Below, piece after piece: positions 47,372-56,963 of a DNA stretch of 64,000 nucleotides. The DNA is taken from NCBI RefSeq assembly GCF_017573505.1, contig NZ_JAGEOJ010000026.1, positions 62,001 to 126,000 on the forward strand. Direction: 5' to 3'. Both the position numbers and the translations under genes were made by a program. The notes below the pieces were generated by a model. The model did no database searches. It was given only the letters and a program-made list of their open reading frames with translations, and was not told the origin of the DNA. Origin of the DNA: Actinomadura barringtoniae. GTDB lineage: Bacteria > Actinomycetota > Actinomycetes > Streptosporangiales > Streptosporangiaceae. Positions within the stretch are counted from its first letter, which is position 1; every line of letters starts with the position of its first letter.

Positions 47372-48133
47372 CTATCTGAGGTCCGCGAGCAGCCCGTCGA
47401 GCGCCTTCCCGAGCTCGTGGGCGTTGGCCTCGTTGAACCAGGTCGTACGGATGCGCTCGTTGTTGCCCTTGGGCGTCTCGTGGTCGGACGCGAGCTGCTG
47501 CAGAGAACGGGACTCATCGCCCAGCGCACGGCCCACGTTCTGGAAGAGCCCCCGCACGTAATGCTCCGCGTCGCCCGCCGGAACGCCGTTGCGTGCGGCC
47601 CACTCCGTGAGGGTGACGAGATAGGAGAGATGGGCCGTCAGCGTTCCCGTCAGCGCGGAGAAGACGTCGAAGGTCTCCTCGTCCGTGACCGGAAGCGCTC
47701 CACCCAACTGGCCGAACAAGGCGTCCACGACCGGATGGGCCGGGCACGTCACCGTCACGGCCCTCCGCTCGCGCACGGCGGGCAGCGGGATGGCGCGCAC
47801 CAGCGGGAAGCCGCCGGTGAGCGACTGCCGTAGATCGTCGTTGCGAACGCCCGCCATCACGTTCACCACGATCTTGTCGTCGCCCACCCGCAGGCCGCCC
47901 AGCGCCTCCTGCCGGTCCCCGCGCCGCACGGCGATGATCACCAGTTCGGAACGGTCCACGACGTCCTGGTTGTCGGCGCACACCTGCACGCTCTCGAAGC
48001 GTTCCGCCAGCTCCGCGCCCGTACGGGCACCCCGAGGAGACAGGAAGACCTCAGGCGGGTCACCGACCCCGTTACACAGGCCCTCAACGAGAGCCCGGCC
48101 GATCTCCCCCACCCCGATGACGCCGATCCGCAT
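47372..48133 (-). CDS. Pyrroline-5-carboxylate reductase-like NAD(P)-binding protein
   Basis: 253 residues from ATG 48133 (GGAGG 8 bases upstream; upstream in-frame codons are rejected). The Rossmann motif is RIGVIGVGEIGRALVEGL. It continues with the ProC-like order VIIAVRRGD, VVNVMAGV, LVRAIPLPAV, and a helical dimerisation domain (VFSALTGTLTAHLSYLVTLTEWAARNGVPAGDAE). It is longer at the C-terminus and lacks the usual GGTT signature of ProC, so reduction of a different cyclic imine is possible. It lies 101 bases upstream of the aldehyde dehydrogenase on the same strand and may belong to the same pathway. Confidence 0.75.
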   Translation of the reverse strand: MRIGVIGVGEIGRALVEGLCNGVGDPPEVFLSPRGARTGAELAERFESVQVCADNQDVVDRSELVIIAVRRGDRQEALGGLRVGDDKIVVNVMAGVRNDDLRQSLTGGFPLVRAIPLPAVRERRAVTVTCPAHPVVDALFGQLGGALPVTDEETFDVFSALTGTLTAHLSYLVTLTEWAARNGVPAGDAEHYVRGLFQNVGRALGDESRSLQQLASDHETPKGNNERIRTTWFNEANAHELGKALDGLLADLR

Positions 48134-48216
48134 CACTAGCGACCTCCAGCCTGCGCGTTCAACCAGTTCACGACCATCATGGGGGACTCCGATCATCCTT
48201 CGCCCGGACATGGCTC

Positions 48217-48248
48217 AGGGCCGTCAGATCGCTTGATCTGACGGCCCT
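48217..48248 (-). terminator. Terminator after the DUF4097 gene
   Basis: AGGGCCGTCAGATC (48217-48230) pairs perfectly with GATCTGACGGCCCT (48235-48248) around a GCTT loop, 29 bases past the DUF4097 stop and 84 bases upstream of the reductase start. Confidence 0.9.
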
Positions 48249-48277
48249 GTTCGGCCGTTTCATGTGCCGGCCGCGGG

Positions 48278-48940
48278 TCAGAGGCTGCGGGCGGTGATGT
48301 CACCGCTGGTGGTCGTGGCGTGGATGTCGAGGTCGGCGTCACCGTCGTTCTTCAGCGCGTTGCTGACCCGGCCGTGGCTGGTGCCGGCGTCCAGCGAGGC
48401 GGAGACGCCGGCCGCGGCGCCGACCGTGATGTCGCCGAGCTGGGTCTTCAGGACGACCTTGCCCGCCTTCGCCTCGGCGATCCGGATGTCGCCGCGCTGG
48501 GTGGTGATCTCCGCCGGGCCGTTCAGCCGGCCGACCTCGACGTCGCCGTCGCTGGCGGTCAGCCGCAGGCTCGCCGCCTCGTCGATCTTGATCTGGTGGT
48601 ACGCGCCGTCGAAGACGACGTCGCCGAGGCGGCCGACGACCCGGAACTCGGCGGCGGAGGTCTTGGCCTCGACCTTGGAGCCGACGGGCACCTTCACCGT
48701 CACCTCGACCGCGCCGGTCGGGCCGAAGTACTGGTTCTTCACTGCGGACTCGATCCGCAGGACGCCGTCGGCGAACTCGACCGTGGTCTGCTCGGCGGCC
48801 TTCACGTCGCGGCCCTTGGAGGGCTTGGCGGGCAGGACCTCGACCGAGGCGTCGGCCCGCTCGGCGGCGATGACCTGGACGCGGCCGGCCGGGATGGTGA
48901 CGACGGTGGTGATCGGGGCGGTGGTGGCGAAGGTCTGCAT
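48278..48940 (-). CDS. DUF4097 beta-solenoid protein
   Basis: 220 residues from ATG 48940 (GGAGCCC upstream). There is no signal peptide. The sequence is regular beta-strand repeats of the DUF4097 (putative adhesin) type: VEVTVKVPVGSKVEAKTSAAEFRVVGRLGDVVFDGAYHQIKIDEAASLRLTASDGDVEVGRLNGPAEI, with repeated GDVxV and GDIxV turns. Members often accompany regulators and membrane proteins; function unknown. It is divergent to the IS30-HTH/MarR-like gene, and its promoter TTGCGT-N17-TAGCGT (49007-48979) lies within a shared repeat array, pointing to joint regulation. Confidence 0.8.
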   Translation of the reverse strand: MQTFATTAPITTVVTIPAGRVQVIAAERADASVEVLPAKPSKGRDVKAAEQTTVEFADGVLRIESAVKNQYFGPTGAVEVTVKVPVGSKVEAKTSAAEFRVVGRLGDVVFDGAYHQIKIDEAASLRLTASDGDVEVGRLNGPAEITTQRGDIRIAEAKAGKVVLKTQLGDITVGAAAGVSASLDAGTSHGRVSNALKNDGDADLDIHATTTSGDITARSL

Positions 48941-48978
48941 CGTGGGCTCCTGCGGCTCGTTCTTTCTGACACCGCAAA

Positions 48979-49131
48979 CGCTACGTTGCCTTTCTGATTC
49001 ACGCAACATACTCGTTGCACAGTATCCACATTTATGCAGCTCAGGGCTCTAAATTTGTTGCAATGGAACGTGATTCAACGCAACAAGATGCACCGCTTCT
49101 TTGCAATGGAATGACGGTGAACGCTATAGTC
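48979..49131. promoter_or_regulatory. Divergent promoters embedded in a GTTGC/GCAAC operator array
   Basis: Low-GC island. GTTGC occurs at 48986, 49015 and 49058; its complement GCAAC at 49004 and 49081. TTGCAATGGAA occurs twice (49059-49069 and 49102-49112). The minus-strand promoter TTGCGT (49007-49002), 17-base spacer, TAGCGT (48984-48979) serves the DUF4097 gene. The plus-strand promoter TTGCAA (49102-49107), 18-base spacer, TATAGT (49126-49131) serves the regulator. Both -35 boxes are part of the repeats, so one repressor could cover both. Confidence 0.6.
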
Positions 49132-49168
49132 GGCCCGCGACGCACGCCAGGTCACCAGGGAGGTCCCG

Positions 49169-49897
49169 ATGCCGGGAGGCAGGCTCACCCAGCAGGAACG
49201 CCAGCAGATCTCGCTGGGGCTGGCCGACGGGCTCGCCTACGCGGAGATCGCCCGGCGCCTCGACCGTCCGACCTCGACGGTCACCCGCGAGGTGATGCGC
49301 AACGGCGGCCCCACCGGCTACCGCGCCGACCTGGCCCAGCGCGCGACCCAGCGCCGCGCGCACCGCCGCAAGCAGTCCTCGCCCCGCGGAGTGGAGGCGG
49401 CCCCGCAGCCGCACGGCCGCGACGCCGAGGCCGTACGCGAGTACAGCGAGCGGCTCACGACCGTCTTCATGACCTCGGGCCTGCCCAAGATGATGGCCCG
49501 CGTGCTCGGCTGCCTCTACACCACCGACGCCGGCAGCCTCACCGCGTCCGAGCTCGCCCAGCGCCTCCAGGTCAGCCCCGCGTCGGTGTCCAAGGCGATC
49601 ACGTTCCTGGAGGGCCTGGACCTGGTCCGCCGCGAACGCGCCGAGGGCCGCCGCGACCGCTACGTCGTGGACGACGACCTCTGGTACCAGGCGATGGTCC
49701 GCAGCGCCGAGGCCAACGACGAGTTCATCAAGGCCGCGCTCGAAGGCAACGCGGTCCTCGGCACCGGCACCCCGGCCGCCGCCCGCCTGGAGAACGCCGC
49801 CCGCTTCCTCGACTTCGTCGGCGAGCAGATGAAGCGCGCCACCGAGCAGGCCCGCGAGGTCCTCTACACCCGGCCCCCCTCGGACGACGACGCGTAG
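49169..49897 (+). CDS. Regulator with an IS30-type HTH fused to a MarR/GbsR-like domain
   Basis: 242 residues from ATG 49169 (GGGAGG 5 bases upstream). Residues 1-50 match the IS30 transposase-type HTH (LTQQERQQISLGLADGLAYAEIARRLDRPTSTVTREVMRNGGPTGYRA). Residues 95-200 are a winged-helix MarR/GbsR-like domain (LPKMMARVLGCLYTTDAGSLTASELAQRLQVSPASVSKAITFLEGLDLVRRERAEGRRDRY). There is no transposase catalytic domain. Two DNA-binding units in one protein could recognise composite sites such as the divergent repeat array upstream. The likely targets are itself and the DUF4097 gene. Confidence 0.8.
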   Translation: MPGGRLTQQERQQISLGLADGLAYAEIARRLDRPTSTVTREVMRNGGPTGYRADLAQRATQRRAHRRKQSSPRGVEAAPQPHGRDAEAVREYSERLTTVFMTSGLPKMMARVLGCLYTTDAGSLTASELAQRLQVSPASVSKAITFLEGLDLVRRERAEGRRDRYVVDDDLWYQAMVRSAEANDEFIKAALEGNAVLGTGTPAAARLENAARFLDFVGEQMKRATEQAREVLYTRPPSDDDA

Positions 49898-49903
49898 ACC
49901 CCG

Positions 49904-49929
49904 CGTTGTCCACCGGTCGGTGGACAACG
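49904..49929 (+). terminator. Perfect 12-bp inverted repeat after the IS30-HTH regulator
   Basis: CGTTGTCCACCG (49904-49915) and CGGTGGACAACG (49918-49929) are separated by only GT. It begins 7 bases past the stop. The two-base loop is tight for a hairpin, so a protein-binding site ahead of the ABC operon is the alternative. Confidence 0.55.
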
Positions 49930-49984
49930 GGTTCAACCGGTCGAGGCTGTCGGCGGTGAGGTGCCCGCGACCAGCATTGACGGC

Positions 49985-50811
<827 letters not shown>

Positions 50812-50815
<4 letters not shown>

Positions 50816-53310
50816 TCAGGATCGCGTTGCGCACGCTGCGCTTCCACAAGGGCGGTTTCATCGCCTCGTTCGTCGGGATGTTCCTCGGCGCGGTGATCGT
50901 GATCGGCTGCGGCGGGCTGCTGGAGTCGGGGATCCACCGGGCCGCGCCGCCGCAGCGGCTGGGCGCCGCGCCGGTCGTGGTGACCGGCGACCAGCGCTAC
51001 CACGGCACGGCGGGCGACGAGGTGTTCGCCGAGCGGGTCCCGCTGGACGCGGCGCTGGCGGGTCAGCTGGCGTCGGTGCCCGGCGTGTCCGGCGTCGCGA
51101 CGGACGTGTCGTTCCCCGTCACGACGGCGCGTGGTGGCCGGCGGCTCACCGGGCACGGCTGGTCGTCCGCACGGCTCGCCCCGTTCAAGCTCGCACAGGG
51201 GTCGGCGCCCACCGCCAGCGGGCAGGTCGTCGTGTCCGACCGCCTTGGGGTCCGTCCAGGCGACACGATCGAGCTCCTGATGCGCGGCGGTCTCAAGCGC
51301 TTCCAGGTGTCCGGCCTGATCAGCGGCGCCGGCGACACCGCCTTCCTGTCCGACGCGGACGCGGCGCAGGTCGCCGGTCACCCCGGCAAGGTCGACTCCA
51401 TCGGGCTGTTCACAGCGCCGGACGCCGATGTCGCGAAGGTGAAGCGCGACGTCGCCAAGGCGGTCGACGGCCGGCAGGTCTCGGTGCTGACGGGCGACGA
51501 ACGAGGCCGGGCCGAGAACCCCGGCGTCATGTCCGAGGGCGAGGACCTGATCCCGCTGGCCGCGGCGTTCGGCGGGCTGTCGGCGATGGTGACGGTGTTC
51601 GTGGTGGCCGCGACCCTGGGCCTGTCGATCCGGCGGCGGCTGCGCGAGACGGCGCTGCTGCGGGCGATCGGCGCCACCCCCGGGCAGGTCCGCCGCCTGA
51701 TCGTGGGCGAGGCGATGCTGCTGGCGATGGTCGCCACCGGGCTGGCCTGCCTGCCCGGCCCGCAGGTCGGCCGGTGGCTGCTGGCCGCGTTCGCCGAGGC
51801 CGGGGTGGTGCCGGACACGCTGGCCTACCGGGCCGGGAACGTCCCGATCATCGCCGGGGTCTGCACCGCGCTGCTCACCACGCTCGGCGCCGCGTTCGTC
51901 GCGGCCCACGGCGCGGCGCGCACCCGGCCCGTCGAGGCGCTGGCCCAGGCGTCGGTGGACACGCGCCGGTTCAGCAAGATCCGCCTGGTCCTCGGGCTCG
52001 GCTTCGTCGCAGGCGGCGTCGCGCTGGCCGTCGGTACGGCCGGGTCGGACGGCCCCGACGCGGCCGGGGTAGCGACCCCCGCCGCGATGGTGTGGACGGC
52101 CGGGTTCGCGCTGCTCGGCCCGTTCCTGTCCAGGGCCGTCACGGCGGCGCTGCACCGGCCGCTCCGCGCAATCACCGGTTACGCCGGCCACCTCGCCACC
52201 GAGAACGCCCGGGCCCGTACCGCCCGGCTGACCGGTGCGGTGCTGCCCGTCATGCTCGCCGCCGGGCTCGCGCTCGCCCTGACCTACATGCAGACCACGC
52301 AGAGCAAGGGCTCCCAGGACGTGTTCGAGGACGGCCTGCGCGCCGACCTGGCCGTCACCTCCCAGACCGGCGGCCTGCCTCTGGAAATGGTCGACCAGAT
52401 CGCCCACCGGCCCGGCGTCGCGTCCGCCTCGGCGCAGGTCACCAGCACCGGCTTCATCGAGCCCGCCGCGCTGGCCGGGCCGCTCGTCCACAAGGGTTCC
52501 GGCGGGGAGAACGACCCGCGCCCGCCCACGATGTCGCTCCTGGGCGTCACCGCGTCCGCGGTCACGAACACCACCTCGTTCCGCGCCACCAGCGGCAGCC
52601 TCGCCGCCCTCAATGGAGCCACCGTCGCGCTGCCGGAACGCTACGCCGCCCCCTACAAGATCGGTGACACCGTCCCCATGAGGCTCGGCGACGGCAGCCG
52701 CGCGGCCCTCACGCTGGTCGCCACGGTCCACACCCGCCCCGGCTACGAGACCGCGCTCCTCCCCGCGCAGACCCTGCTCCCCCACACCGACAGCGCCCTG
52801 GTCCCGCAGATCATGGTGAACGCCGCTCCCGGCACCAACCCCACCCAACTGGCCCACGCACTCGCCGCCCCCGGCCTCCAGGTGGTCGACCGCGCGACGC
52901 TGCGCACCGGGCAGGACGACACCCAGGCGTGGATGTCCTGGTTGGTGCTGGGCGTGGTCGTCGGCTACGCCGCGATCGCCCTGGTCAACACCCAGATCGT
53001 CGCGACGGGCGAACGCCGCCGCGAGTTCGGCCTCCTGCGCCTGGCCGGGGCCGCACGCCGCCAGATCGTGCAGATGATGGCGGTCGAGGCCCTCCTGGTC
53101 ACCGCGGCCGGCATCGCGGCGGCGTTCCTGGTCGCCGCAGCGACGCTGATCCCGCTCAGCCTGAGCGTCCTGGGCACGCCCGTCCCGTACGGCTCGCCCT
53201 GGATCCTCGCCACCGTGGTCACCGGGGCCCTGGCCCTGACTCTCGCCGCGACGCTCCTCCCGACCCTCGCCCTCCTGCGCCGCCACCCGGCCGACGCAGT
53301 AGCCCCCTAG
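50812..53310 (+). CDS. FtsX-family ABC transporter permease
   Basis: 832 residues from GTG 50812 (GGGAG 5 bases upstream). It has the layout of a double FtsX permease: one N-terminal helix (GGFIASFVGMFLGAVIVIGCGG), a large external MacB-PCD-like domain, three helices with FtsX features (LSAMVTVFVVAATLGLSIRRRLRETALLRAIGATPGQVRRLIVGEAM), a fourth segment, a second external domain and three C-terminal helices (GYAAIALVNTQIVATGERRREFGLLRLAGAARRQIVQMMAVEA). It partners the ATPase just upstream. A strong hairpin ends the operon. Confidence 0.92.
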
Positions 53311-53324
53311 CCGCTCAAGCCCCC

Positions 53325-53353
53325 GCGCCCGTACGGTCGCCCCGTACGGGCGC
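53325..53353 (+). terminator. Terminator of the ABC exporter operon
   Basis: GCGCCCGTACGG (53325-53336) pairs perfectly with CCGTACGGGCGC (53342-53353) around a 5-base loop, 14 bases after the permease stop. Confidence 0.85.
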
Positions 53354-53386
53354 AGCGGCGTCCCAGCCATGTGGCAAGATCCCGCC

Positions 53387-53731
53387 ATGGAGATCGTCGA
53401 CGCGGGCCGCTTCGAGCCCGCCCCGGACGGAGCACCGCAATACCTGGAGCAACTCCGCGTGCCCGCACTCAGCGTGGGGACGTACTCCATCCCCGCAGGC
53501 ACGATTGACGACCAGTCACCGCACTCCGAAGACGAGATCTACGTCGTCGTGAGCGGCCGCGGCTCGTTCACCTCCGGCGGCCGTACGGTCGACGTCGGCC
53601 CCGGCATCACGCTGTTCGTCCCGGCCCACGAAGAGCACCGCTTCCACGACGTGACCGAGGACATGACCGTGCTGGTCTTCTTCGCCCCCGCCTACACAGG
53701 TAGTGGCCCCTCGCAGGCAGCGCACACGTAG
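53387..53731 (+). CDS. Small cupin-domain protein
   Basis: 114 residues from ATG 53387; ATG 53369 six codons earlier lies where a CAAGAT box (leaderless -10) would be. The cupin motif 1 is SPHSEDEIYVVVSGRG and motif 2 is GPGITLFVPAHEEHRFHD, giving the His/Glu metal ligands. It is a single-domain cupin of unknown substrate. Its 3' end overlaps the convergent zinc-ribbon gene by 40 bases. Confidence 0.8.
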   Translation: MEIVDAGRFEPAPDGAPQYLEQLRVPALSVGTYSIPAGTIDDQSPHSEDEIYVVVSGRGSFTSGGRTVDVGPGITLFVPAHEEHRFHDVTEDMTVLVFFAPAYTGSGPSQAAHT

Positions 53732-54174
53732 TAGTCGTCCTTCACGATGTTGCGTTGCCCGCACTGCGAGCAATGACGGAAGACGATGGGCTGAGTGAAC
53801 GCACCCGGGCCTTCTATCCCCGCCCGATCGAGCGCCGCCGCGACCGCAGGCCACGAGGTCACGTCGGGGCAGTACCCGGTCGACTGGTTGCTGACCTCGC
53901 TGACCTCGCTGACCGTCAGTCCGTCCTCGAAAGTGATCTCGCCCGCGCTCAAAACGGGCTCGCCACCGGCACAGGCCACATGCTCGCTCCGCTGCGGAGC
54001 CAGACGCAGCATGCCGCTCAAGTCAATGACGAACGTGAAGGGCTCGGTCCGTTCCTCCTCAGCCTGCCCCGCCAGCCAGTCGGCGAGGTCATCGCGCGAG
54101 GCGATCGCCTGCCCGCGCTGGCCGGTCACCACCTGCTCAAGAATCTCCACAGGCCCGACGTAGCTGTACTGCAC
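53692..54174 (-). CDS. Protein of unknown function with C-terminal zinc ribbon
   Basis: 160 residues from GTG 54174 (VQYSYVGPVEILEQVV). The frame extends 26 codons upstream to 54252, but that part reads as non-coding. The body is alpha/beta (RDDLADWLAGQAEEERTEPFTFVIDLSGMLRLAPQ) and the C-terminus is a four-Cys ribbon (CSQCGQRNIVKDDYYVCAACEGPLP). I recognise no named family. The gene is divergent to the small gene at 54261 and converges on the cupin, with overlapping 3' ends. Confidence 0.65.
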   Translation of the reverse strand: MQYSYVGPVEILEQVVTGQRGQAIASRDDLADWLAGQAEEERTEPFTFVIDLSGMLRLAPQRSEHVACAGGEPVLSAGEITFEDGLTVSEVSEVSNQSTGYCPDVTSWPAVAAALDRAGIEGPGAFTQPIVFRHCSQCGQRNIVKDDYYVCAACEGPLPV

Positions 54175-54260
54175 GGGGCCGAGCGTGCCACGCGCGGTGT
54201 GCGGCTGTCGCTCGAATATGCGCGTGCTTTGGGGGAACGGGTCTTGCCACACTCTGGATC

Positions 54261-54689
54261 ATGACGCTGGCTCGGATCACGCTCGGCTCGGGCAGGGATG
54301 TCGAGCTGACTCACTTGGAGATCTCCTCGACCTATGGCGGGCTGCTGGAGGGGTACCCGTGTGCGGCGATCAACGATCGGAAGCTGGCCGCTCTGGTCAG
54401 ACGTGCGGACGGTTTCCCGCCCGTGCACCTGATCGAGCCCGAGCGCACCTATCCCGAGGCCGGGTCTGGGCGCTTGCCGTTCGGCCCGGTCGAGGTGTTG
54501 CCCGCGGTCCATTGTCGCGGCGCCTTTCGGGCGAGACCCGTCGACGATGCGCTGGACGCGGTCCTCTACCGGTCCGAGCTGACGGTGGTCTGGTTTCAAA
54601 AAGACCTGGGCGGGCCGGTCGCCGACTTCGTGACGGTCGCCCTGGCCGATCTCGCCTGGGACGACCTCGCGGAGGACTTCGAGCTTTAG
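54261..54689 (+). CDS. Conserved-looking protein of unknown function
   Basis: 142 residues, no signal or membrane segment. The sequence (ITLGSGRDVELTHLEISSTYGGLLEGYPCAAINDRKL, HLIEPERTYPE, EVLPAVHCRGAFRA, VWFQKDLGGPVADFVTVALADLAWDDLAEDFEL) looks like a real acidic globular protein with good codon bias. I do not recognise a family. Its stop overlaps the stop of the convergent TetR gene by three bases. Confidence 0.65.
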   Translation: MTLARITLGSGRDVELTHLEISSTYGGLLEGYPCAAINDRKLAALVRRADGFPPVHLIEPERTYPEAGSGRLPFGPVEVLPAVHCRGAFRARPVDDALDAVLYRSELTVVWFQKDLGGPVADFVTVALADLAWDDLAEDFEL

Positions 54690-55366
54690 CTGGAGAGCCG
54701 CGCCTCTATGCCGTCGAGGAGGTAGTCGAGGCCGGTGTGGAAGGTCTCGTCGGGGGTCAGGTGGGGGCCGTCGTGGATGAGGGTGGACAGGGAGGGGAAG
54801 CGGCCGGTGGCGAGCATGCGCCTGAGGTAGGGGCCGTAGGCGGCCTGGAACTGCTTCATGTCGGTTCCGGTGGAACGCTCGGCGCGGCGTTCAGTGATCT
54901 CGCGGCGGACGGCGCCGATGACGTACGCGTTGACGGCGGCCATCACGGGGACGATGATGTCCACGCTCATGCCGCTGAGGCCTGCGACGACGGCCTCGCC
55001 GGAGGTGAGGGTGTTCGGGCCCAGCTGGGGGCGGCCTCCGATGAGGTCGGCGAACCATTCGTGCTGGTGGGCGGCCTGGCGGATGCCTTCGGCCAGGGAA
55101 CGGAGCGTCTCTCGCCAGGTCTCGCCTGAGGGGCGGATCTCGGCGTAGACGGCGTCGAGCATGAGCTCGAGCAGCTCTTCTTTGGTGTCGATGTAGCCGT
55201 ACAGGCGCATGGGTCCGACGTTCAGTTCGGCGGCGACCTTGCGCAGGGATACGGCTGACAGGCCGTCCTCGTCGGCCAGATTGATCGCCGCCTGGACGAT
55301 GCGTTCCCTGCTCAGAGGGGTCGGCACCGGGCGATCCGGTGGCTCTGGCCTTTCCCACACCAACAT
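54686..55366 (-). CDS. TetR-family repressor with TetR-C type domain
   Basis: 226 residues from ATG 55366; a TATCGT box lies 7 bases upstream on the minus strand, so the mRNA may be leaderless. The HTH is LSRERIVQAAINLADEDGLSAVSLRKVAAELNVGPMRLYGYIDTKEELLEL. The C-terminal domain matches the TetR-C class (tetracycline-repressor-like), with GLDYLLDGIEARL at the end. It is divergent to a TetX-like monooxygenase, with four GATAC repeats in the 85 bases between. The longer frame upstream crosses this control region and is rejected. Confidence 0.9.
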   Translation of the reverse strand: MLVWERPEPPDRPVPTPLSRERIVQAAINLADEDGLSAVSLRKVAAELNVGPMRLYGYIDTKEELLELMLDAVYAEIRPSGETWRETLRSLAEGIRQAAHQHEWFADLIGGRPQLGPNTLTSGEAVVAGLSGMSVDIIVPVMAAVNAYVIGAVRREITERRAERSTGTDMKQFQAAYGPYLRRMLATGRFPSLSTLIHDGPHLTPDETFHTGLDYLLDGIEARLSS

Positions 55367-55375
55367 GGCGTTGAC

Positions 55376-55438
55376 GATACATCGGCTCGCGGTGATACGG
55401 TGTTTTTGATCGATACAGTGTATTGAGTCGATACGGTG
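55376..55438. promoter_or_regulatory. Four GATAC operator repeats with exact 18-bp spacing
   Basis: GATAC occurs at 55376, 55394, 55412 and 55430. The last three are GATACGGTG, GATACAGTG and GATACGGTG. The third unit forms ATACAGTGTAT (55413-55423), a near-perfect palindrome. They lie between the divergent TetR-type and TetX-like genes and cover both start regions. Confidence 0.7.
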
Positions 55439-55451
55439 AATTGAGGGTGCG

Positions 55452-56567
55452 ATGACCATCGCCATCGTGGGAGCCGGGCTCGGCGGGCTGGCCCTGGCTC
55501 GGGTGCTGCATGTGAACGGGATCGACTCCGTGGTGTTCGAGCGTGAGTCGTCGCGGGACGCGCGGGGGCAGGGCGGCATGCTCGACCTGGACTCCAGGAC
55601 CGGGCAGCGGGCGTTGAGGGAGGCCGGCCTGATCGAGGAGTTCTACGCGATCGCCCGTGGTCAGGGGCAGGACATGCGCCTGCTCAAGCCGGACGGCACG
55701 CTGCTACTCCAAGAGGACACGCCCGACGACGCGCCGATGCTGCGGCCCGAGGTCGACCGTGGCGATCTGCGCGACATGTTGCTGGACTCGATTCCTGAGC
55801 GGACGGTGCGCTGGGGATACGCGTTCAAGTCCGCCGAGGGCGGCGTGCTGCACTTCGCCGATGGGAGGAGTGAGCGATGTGAGCTGCTCGTCGGCGCCGA
55901 CGGCGCGGAGTCGAAGGTCCGCCCGCTGCTCACCGACGCCCGGCCGAGGCACATCGGCCAGAACGTCGTGGAACTCGGGATTCCCGACATCGATCGGACC
56001 TATCCCGAGCTCGCGGCGATGGTCGGGCGCGGCAACTACTGGGTGCCCGGCGACCGGCAGGCCCTGTCGGCGCAGCGGAACGGCGACGGTCGCGTTCGTG
56101 TGTATCTGAGCTTCTACAAGACCGGCGAGGACTGGTTCGAGAAGAGCGAGATCCCGTTCGACGACCCGGCCCGGGCCAAGGCGCGGCTGATCGAGCTGTA
56201 CGCAGGCTGGGACCCACGGATCACCGCACTGATCGCGGCCTGCGACGACACGGTCGTGCCACGCTCGCTGACCACGCTGCCGGTCGGGGTGACCTGGCCG
56301 TCGACGCCGGGCGTCACGCTGCTCGGCGACGCCGCGCACCTGATGCCGCCGGTGGGGCACGGCGCCAACATGGCGCTGCTCGACGGCGCCCTGCTCGGCC
56401 TCGCGCTGGCCGCGCAGCCGGACGACTTTCCGGCCGCCGTCAAGGAGTACGAACGCGAGATGTTCGAGCGGACCGGCAAGATCGGGCGGCTGTCCGCAGA
56501 GATGCAGGAAATGCTGGAGTCGCCGGACGCCGCCGAGAAGCTGCTCGAGTTCTTCCAGCCCGCCTGA
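55452..56567 (+). CDS. TetX-like FAD-dependent monooxygenase
   Basis: 371 residues. The order of motifs fits the TetX branch of class A flavoprotein monooxygenases: IAIVGAGLGGLALARVL, then RGQGGMLDLDSRTGQRALREAGL (the GGxLDL..(S/T)GQ segment is shared with TetX), RGDLRDMLLDSIP, the DG motif LLVGADGAESKVRP and the FAD motif VTLLGDAAHLMPPVGHGANMALLDG. Tetracyclines or other polycyclic compounds are possible substrates. GAGGG is 5 bases upstream. With the divergent TetR-C repressor it forms a drug-inducible-looking unit; resistance is not proven. Confidence 0.85.
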   Translation: MTIAIVGAGLGGLALARVLHVNGIDSVVFERESSRDARGQGGMLDLDSRTGQRALREAGLIEEFYAIARGQGQDMRLLKPDGTLLLQEDTPDDAPMLRPEVDRGDLRDMLLDSIPERTVRWGYAFKSAEGGVLHFADGRSERCELLVGADGAESKVRPLLTDARPRHIGQNVVELGIPDIDRTYPELAAMVGRGNYWVPGDRQALSAQRNGDGRVRVYLSFYKTGEDWFEKSEIPFDDPARAKARLIELYAGWDPRITALIAACDDTVVPRSLTTLPVGVTWPSTPGVTLLGDAAHLMPPVGHGANMALLDGALLGLALAAQPDDFPAAVKEYEREMFERTGKIGRLSAEMQEMLESPDAAEKLLEFFQPA

Positions 56568-56576
56568 ACGCGACGC

Positions 56577-56963
56577 TCATGAGACCCGGAACCAGACTCG
56601 GGTGGCGTTGCCTTCGGACTCGACGTTCCACTCGTCGCTGAGCATCTCGACCAGGAACATGCCGCGGCCGGTCTCGTCCAGCGGATCGGCCAGCTTCACG
56701 ATCGGGAGTCCCTGCGTGCCGTCGTCGACGACGGTGATCTGAACGGTGCTCCCGTCCTCAGCGACGATGACCGTGAAGTGGCCGCCCTCGCCCGAACGGG
56801 TGTGCCGTACGGCGTTGGTCGCGATCTCGTTCGTGCAGATCAGCGCCGAGTCCAGCGCCGGATGCTCGGAGCCGAGCATGTCCTCCACGAATCTGCGCGC
56901 GTACTCCAGCGACCGGGCCGTGCCCGGCAGCGTCAGCGTGGCGAGCACCGTCAGAGCTCCCAT
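56577..56963 (-). CDS. HATPase_c anti-sigma-type regulator next to XRE/DUF397 genes
   Basis: 128 residues from ATG 56963 (GGGAG upstream). N-box ALICTNEIATNAVRHTRSG, G1 VDDGTQGLP and G2 DETGRGMFLVEMLSDEW are visible, as in RsbW-like kinases. It is divergent to an XRE-DUF5753 gene followed by a DUF397 gene. That trio recurs many times in actinomycete genomes (for example near whiJ- and abaA-like loci) and is linked to development, which supports a common regulatory module. Confidence 0.88.
   Translation of the reverse strand: MGALTVLATLTLPGTARSLEYARRFVEDMLGSEHPALDSALICTNEIATNAVRHTRSGEGGHFTVIVAEDGSTVQITVVDDGTQGLPIVKLADPLDETGRGMFLVEMLSDEWNVESEGNATRVWFRVS

Noticed and set aside
49169..49320. Possible IS30 transposase
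   Set aside because: Only the HTH is present; a MarR/GbsR-like domain replaces the DDE catalytic core and no terminal inverted repeats were seen.
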